Part shown: positions 63,064 through 64,000 of the stretch, one piece after another | How positions within the stretch are numbered: position 1 is the first letter of the stretch | How the letters are laid out: every line of letters begins with the position of its first letter | Source of the DNA: UBA2589 sp038120095 | GTDB lineage: Bacteria; Gemmatimonadota; Gemmatimonadetes; Longimicrobiales; Gaopeijiaceae | Length of the DNA stretch: 64,000 nucleotides | NCBI GenBank assembly: GCA_038120095.1 | Contig: JAYOKZ010000001.1 | Location: 186,001-250,000 of the forward strand | Direction of reading: 5' to 3' | The notes under the pieces: model-generated | Told to the model about the DNA's origin: nothing | The model's input: only the letters and a program-made list of their open reading frames with translations | Databases searched by the model: none | Translations under genes and position numbers: made by a program

Positions 63064-64000
63064 ATGACCGGCCCTACAAGCCCTCCGCCCGAAACGTTCT
63101 CGGACCAGCGCGCGGCGGAACTCGCCCGCGAGGCTGCCTCATGGGATGCGACGTCCGTGGTGCCGGCCACACTACAGGACATCCCGGTCGTGGACGTACG
63201 CGCGTACTTCACGCATGGGGACCCGGACGATCTCGAGACCCTCGCTGCACAGATTCGCTCGATCTCGGAAAAGATCGGCTTCTATTATCTGGTCGGCCAC
63301 GGAATCGATCAGGGCGCGTTCGACGAGATCTTTGCTGCCGCCCGTCAGTTCCTGACACTCCCGGACCAGATCAAGGATCGGATCCGGATCGATGCCCCGG
63401 AGGCGGCAGCACCCGGTATCGGGTGGCTGCCCATCCGCGAACGACGTCTGCCCGAACGTGCCAAAGGGAATCTCAACGAGGCCGTGCTGTTCAAGCAGGA
63501 CCGGAATCTGCGCCTCGCCGACAATCCCTGGCTACCCGACGCCGAGGTACCGGGGTTCAGAGCAGCGGTCGAAGCGTATGCCGAAAAGATCGAGAGCGTC
63601 GCCCTTCGGCTGCTACCGATCTACGCGGTCTCGCTCGGTCTGGACCCTGACTGGTTCGCCCCCGCGTTCGAGTCCCCCTTTTATCGCCTCAGGATGACCC
63701 GGTACCGCGAGGTCCCGGACGTGGAAGTCGACCAATACGGGATCGCCCCCCACGTCGACACGACCTTCTTCACCTTGCTTGCCGCCTCGGGCCCGGGCCT
63801 GACCGTCTTCGGAGAACAGCGTGGGGTCTGGCTCGAAGCGCCGGTCGTCCCCGAGGCGCTGGTCGTCAACACCGGGGAACTCCTCAAGCAGTGGTCGAAC
63901 GATCGGTTCAAGAGCGTCAAGCACTTCGTCCCCCCCCACCGGGGGGCATCCGACCGTTATTCGGTGCCCTTCTTCTTCAATGCCACGGCCGACTATCCCA
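63064..64000 (+). CDS. 2-oxoglutarate/Fe(II) oxygenase, isopenicillin-N-synthase family, cut by window end
   Basis: The first 312 residues are visible. N-terminal DIOX_N part with PVVDVRAYF and KIGFYYLVGHGI, then the double-stranded beta-helix core. Iron ligands H230, D232 (HVD in APHVDTTFF) and H287 (VKHFV), and the 2-oxoglutarate arginine in R298-Y-S (RYSVPFFF), give a complete site. The frame is open at the last base. It hydroxylates, desaturates or cyclises an unidentified substrate. It follows the penicillin acylase by 64 bp on the same strand, but the family label does not imply antibiotic synthesis. Confidence 0.9.
   Translation, partial: MTGPTSPPPETFSDQRAAELAREAASWDATSVVPATLQDIPVVDVRAYFTHGDPDDLETLAAQIRSISEKIGFYYLVGHGIDQGAFDEIFAAARQFLTLPDQIKDRIRIDAPEAAAPGIGWLPIRERRLPERAKGNLNEAVLFKQDRNLRLADNPWLPDAEVPGFRAAVEAYAEKIESVALRLLPIYAVSLGLDPDWFAPAFESPFYRLRMTRYREVPDVEVDQYGIAPHVDTTFFTLLAASGPGLTVFGEQRGVWLEAPVVPEALVVNTGELLKQWSNDRFKSVKHFVPPHRGASDRYSVPFFFNATADYP

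Noticed and set aside
60672..64000. Penicillin acylase next to an isopenicillin-N-synthase-family gene as a beta-lactam biosynthesis cluster
   Set aside because: No ACV synthetase or other pathway gene is present; both families are broad and catabolic roles are more likely.

Overview
The window is a dense, high-GC bacterial segment of about 49 protein genes. It contains no rRNA, tRNA, CRISPR array, transposase or phage gene that I can see. Gene content suggests a heterotroph of the Gemmatimonadota or a relative: many exported amidohydrolases, serine beta-lactamase-fold hydrolases, sortilin/BNR-repeat and LVIVD ('choice-of-anchor B') proteins, Tat-exported enzymes, and a menaquinone-type SdhCAB. 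A TAnnTT(G/C/T) box about 30-60 nt before many start codons resembles the Bacteroidota -7 promoter element and fits that wider group. This is inference; no marker gene is present. Runs of exactly 100 N (5432-5531, 8207-8306) and 10 N (57516-57525, 58919-58928) show a scaffolded draft or metagenome assembly. A G/C homopolymer tract at 58929-59040 looks like erroneous sequence.

Layout. 1-7.4 kb: sufE, a small conserved protein, an AlaX-type alanyl-tRNA editing protein, katG, an orphan TipAS-domain protein, a truncated globin and a DUF1028 lipoprotein (both cut by a gap), and an ornithine cyclodeaminase-family protein. 7.6-10.5 kb: a large exported Ig-repeat protein ending in an N,N-dimethylformamidase-like domain, with perfect 137-bp tandem repeats and locally lower GC. 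10.6-17.1 kb: a radical SAM protein, the translationally coupled operon sdhC-sdhA-sdhB plus a TPR-like gene, and a Tat-exported PatB/MalY-like PLP enzyme. 17.3-24.6 kb: a secreted protein paired with an exported c-type cytochrome/monooxygenase-like protein, an M28 peptidase, a hypothetical gene, an FG-GAP protein, an MBL-fold hydrolase and a cupin.

25-34.4 kb is an amide- and peptide-hydrolysis island: acetamidase/formamidase, an M14 peptidase, and two paralogous amidohydrolase plus serine hydrolase pairs arranged as tail-to-tail mirror images. 34.4-44.7 kb: a GlcG-like protein, MscS, a 1090-residue BNR/sortilin protein, and two convergent LVIVD paralogues around a small membrane protein. 44.9-47.4 kb: a TlpA-like lipoprotein with a possible leader peptide, a benzoate-CoA-ligase-like enzyme and its coupled Lrp-sensor-only protein. 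47.6-55.6 kb is a divergent sulfatase locus: two Cys-type sulfatases on one side, and an FGE-fold protein, Gfo/Idh/MocA oxidoreductase, ApbE and a sugar isomerase on the other. 55.7-64 kb: menB, an ADP-forming acyl-CoA synthetase, an enoyl-CoA hydratase, an NTF2-like protein, a penicillin acylase and a 2-oxoglutarate/Fe(II) oxygenase cut by the window end.

Together the genes describe a cell that exports many enzymes against amide, peptide, D-amino-acid and sulfate-ester bonds and respires the products through Sdh, menaquinone and cytochromes. The most unusual points are the mirrored hydrolase modules (one amidohydrolase lacks the usual HxH metal motif), an FGE-fold protein lacking one catalytic cysteine beside two Cys-type sulfatases, and the shared promoter-like box.
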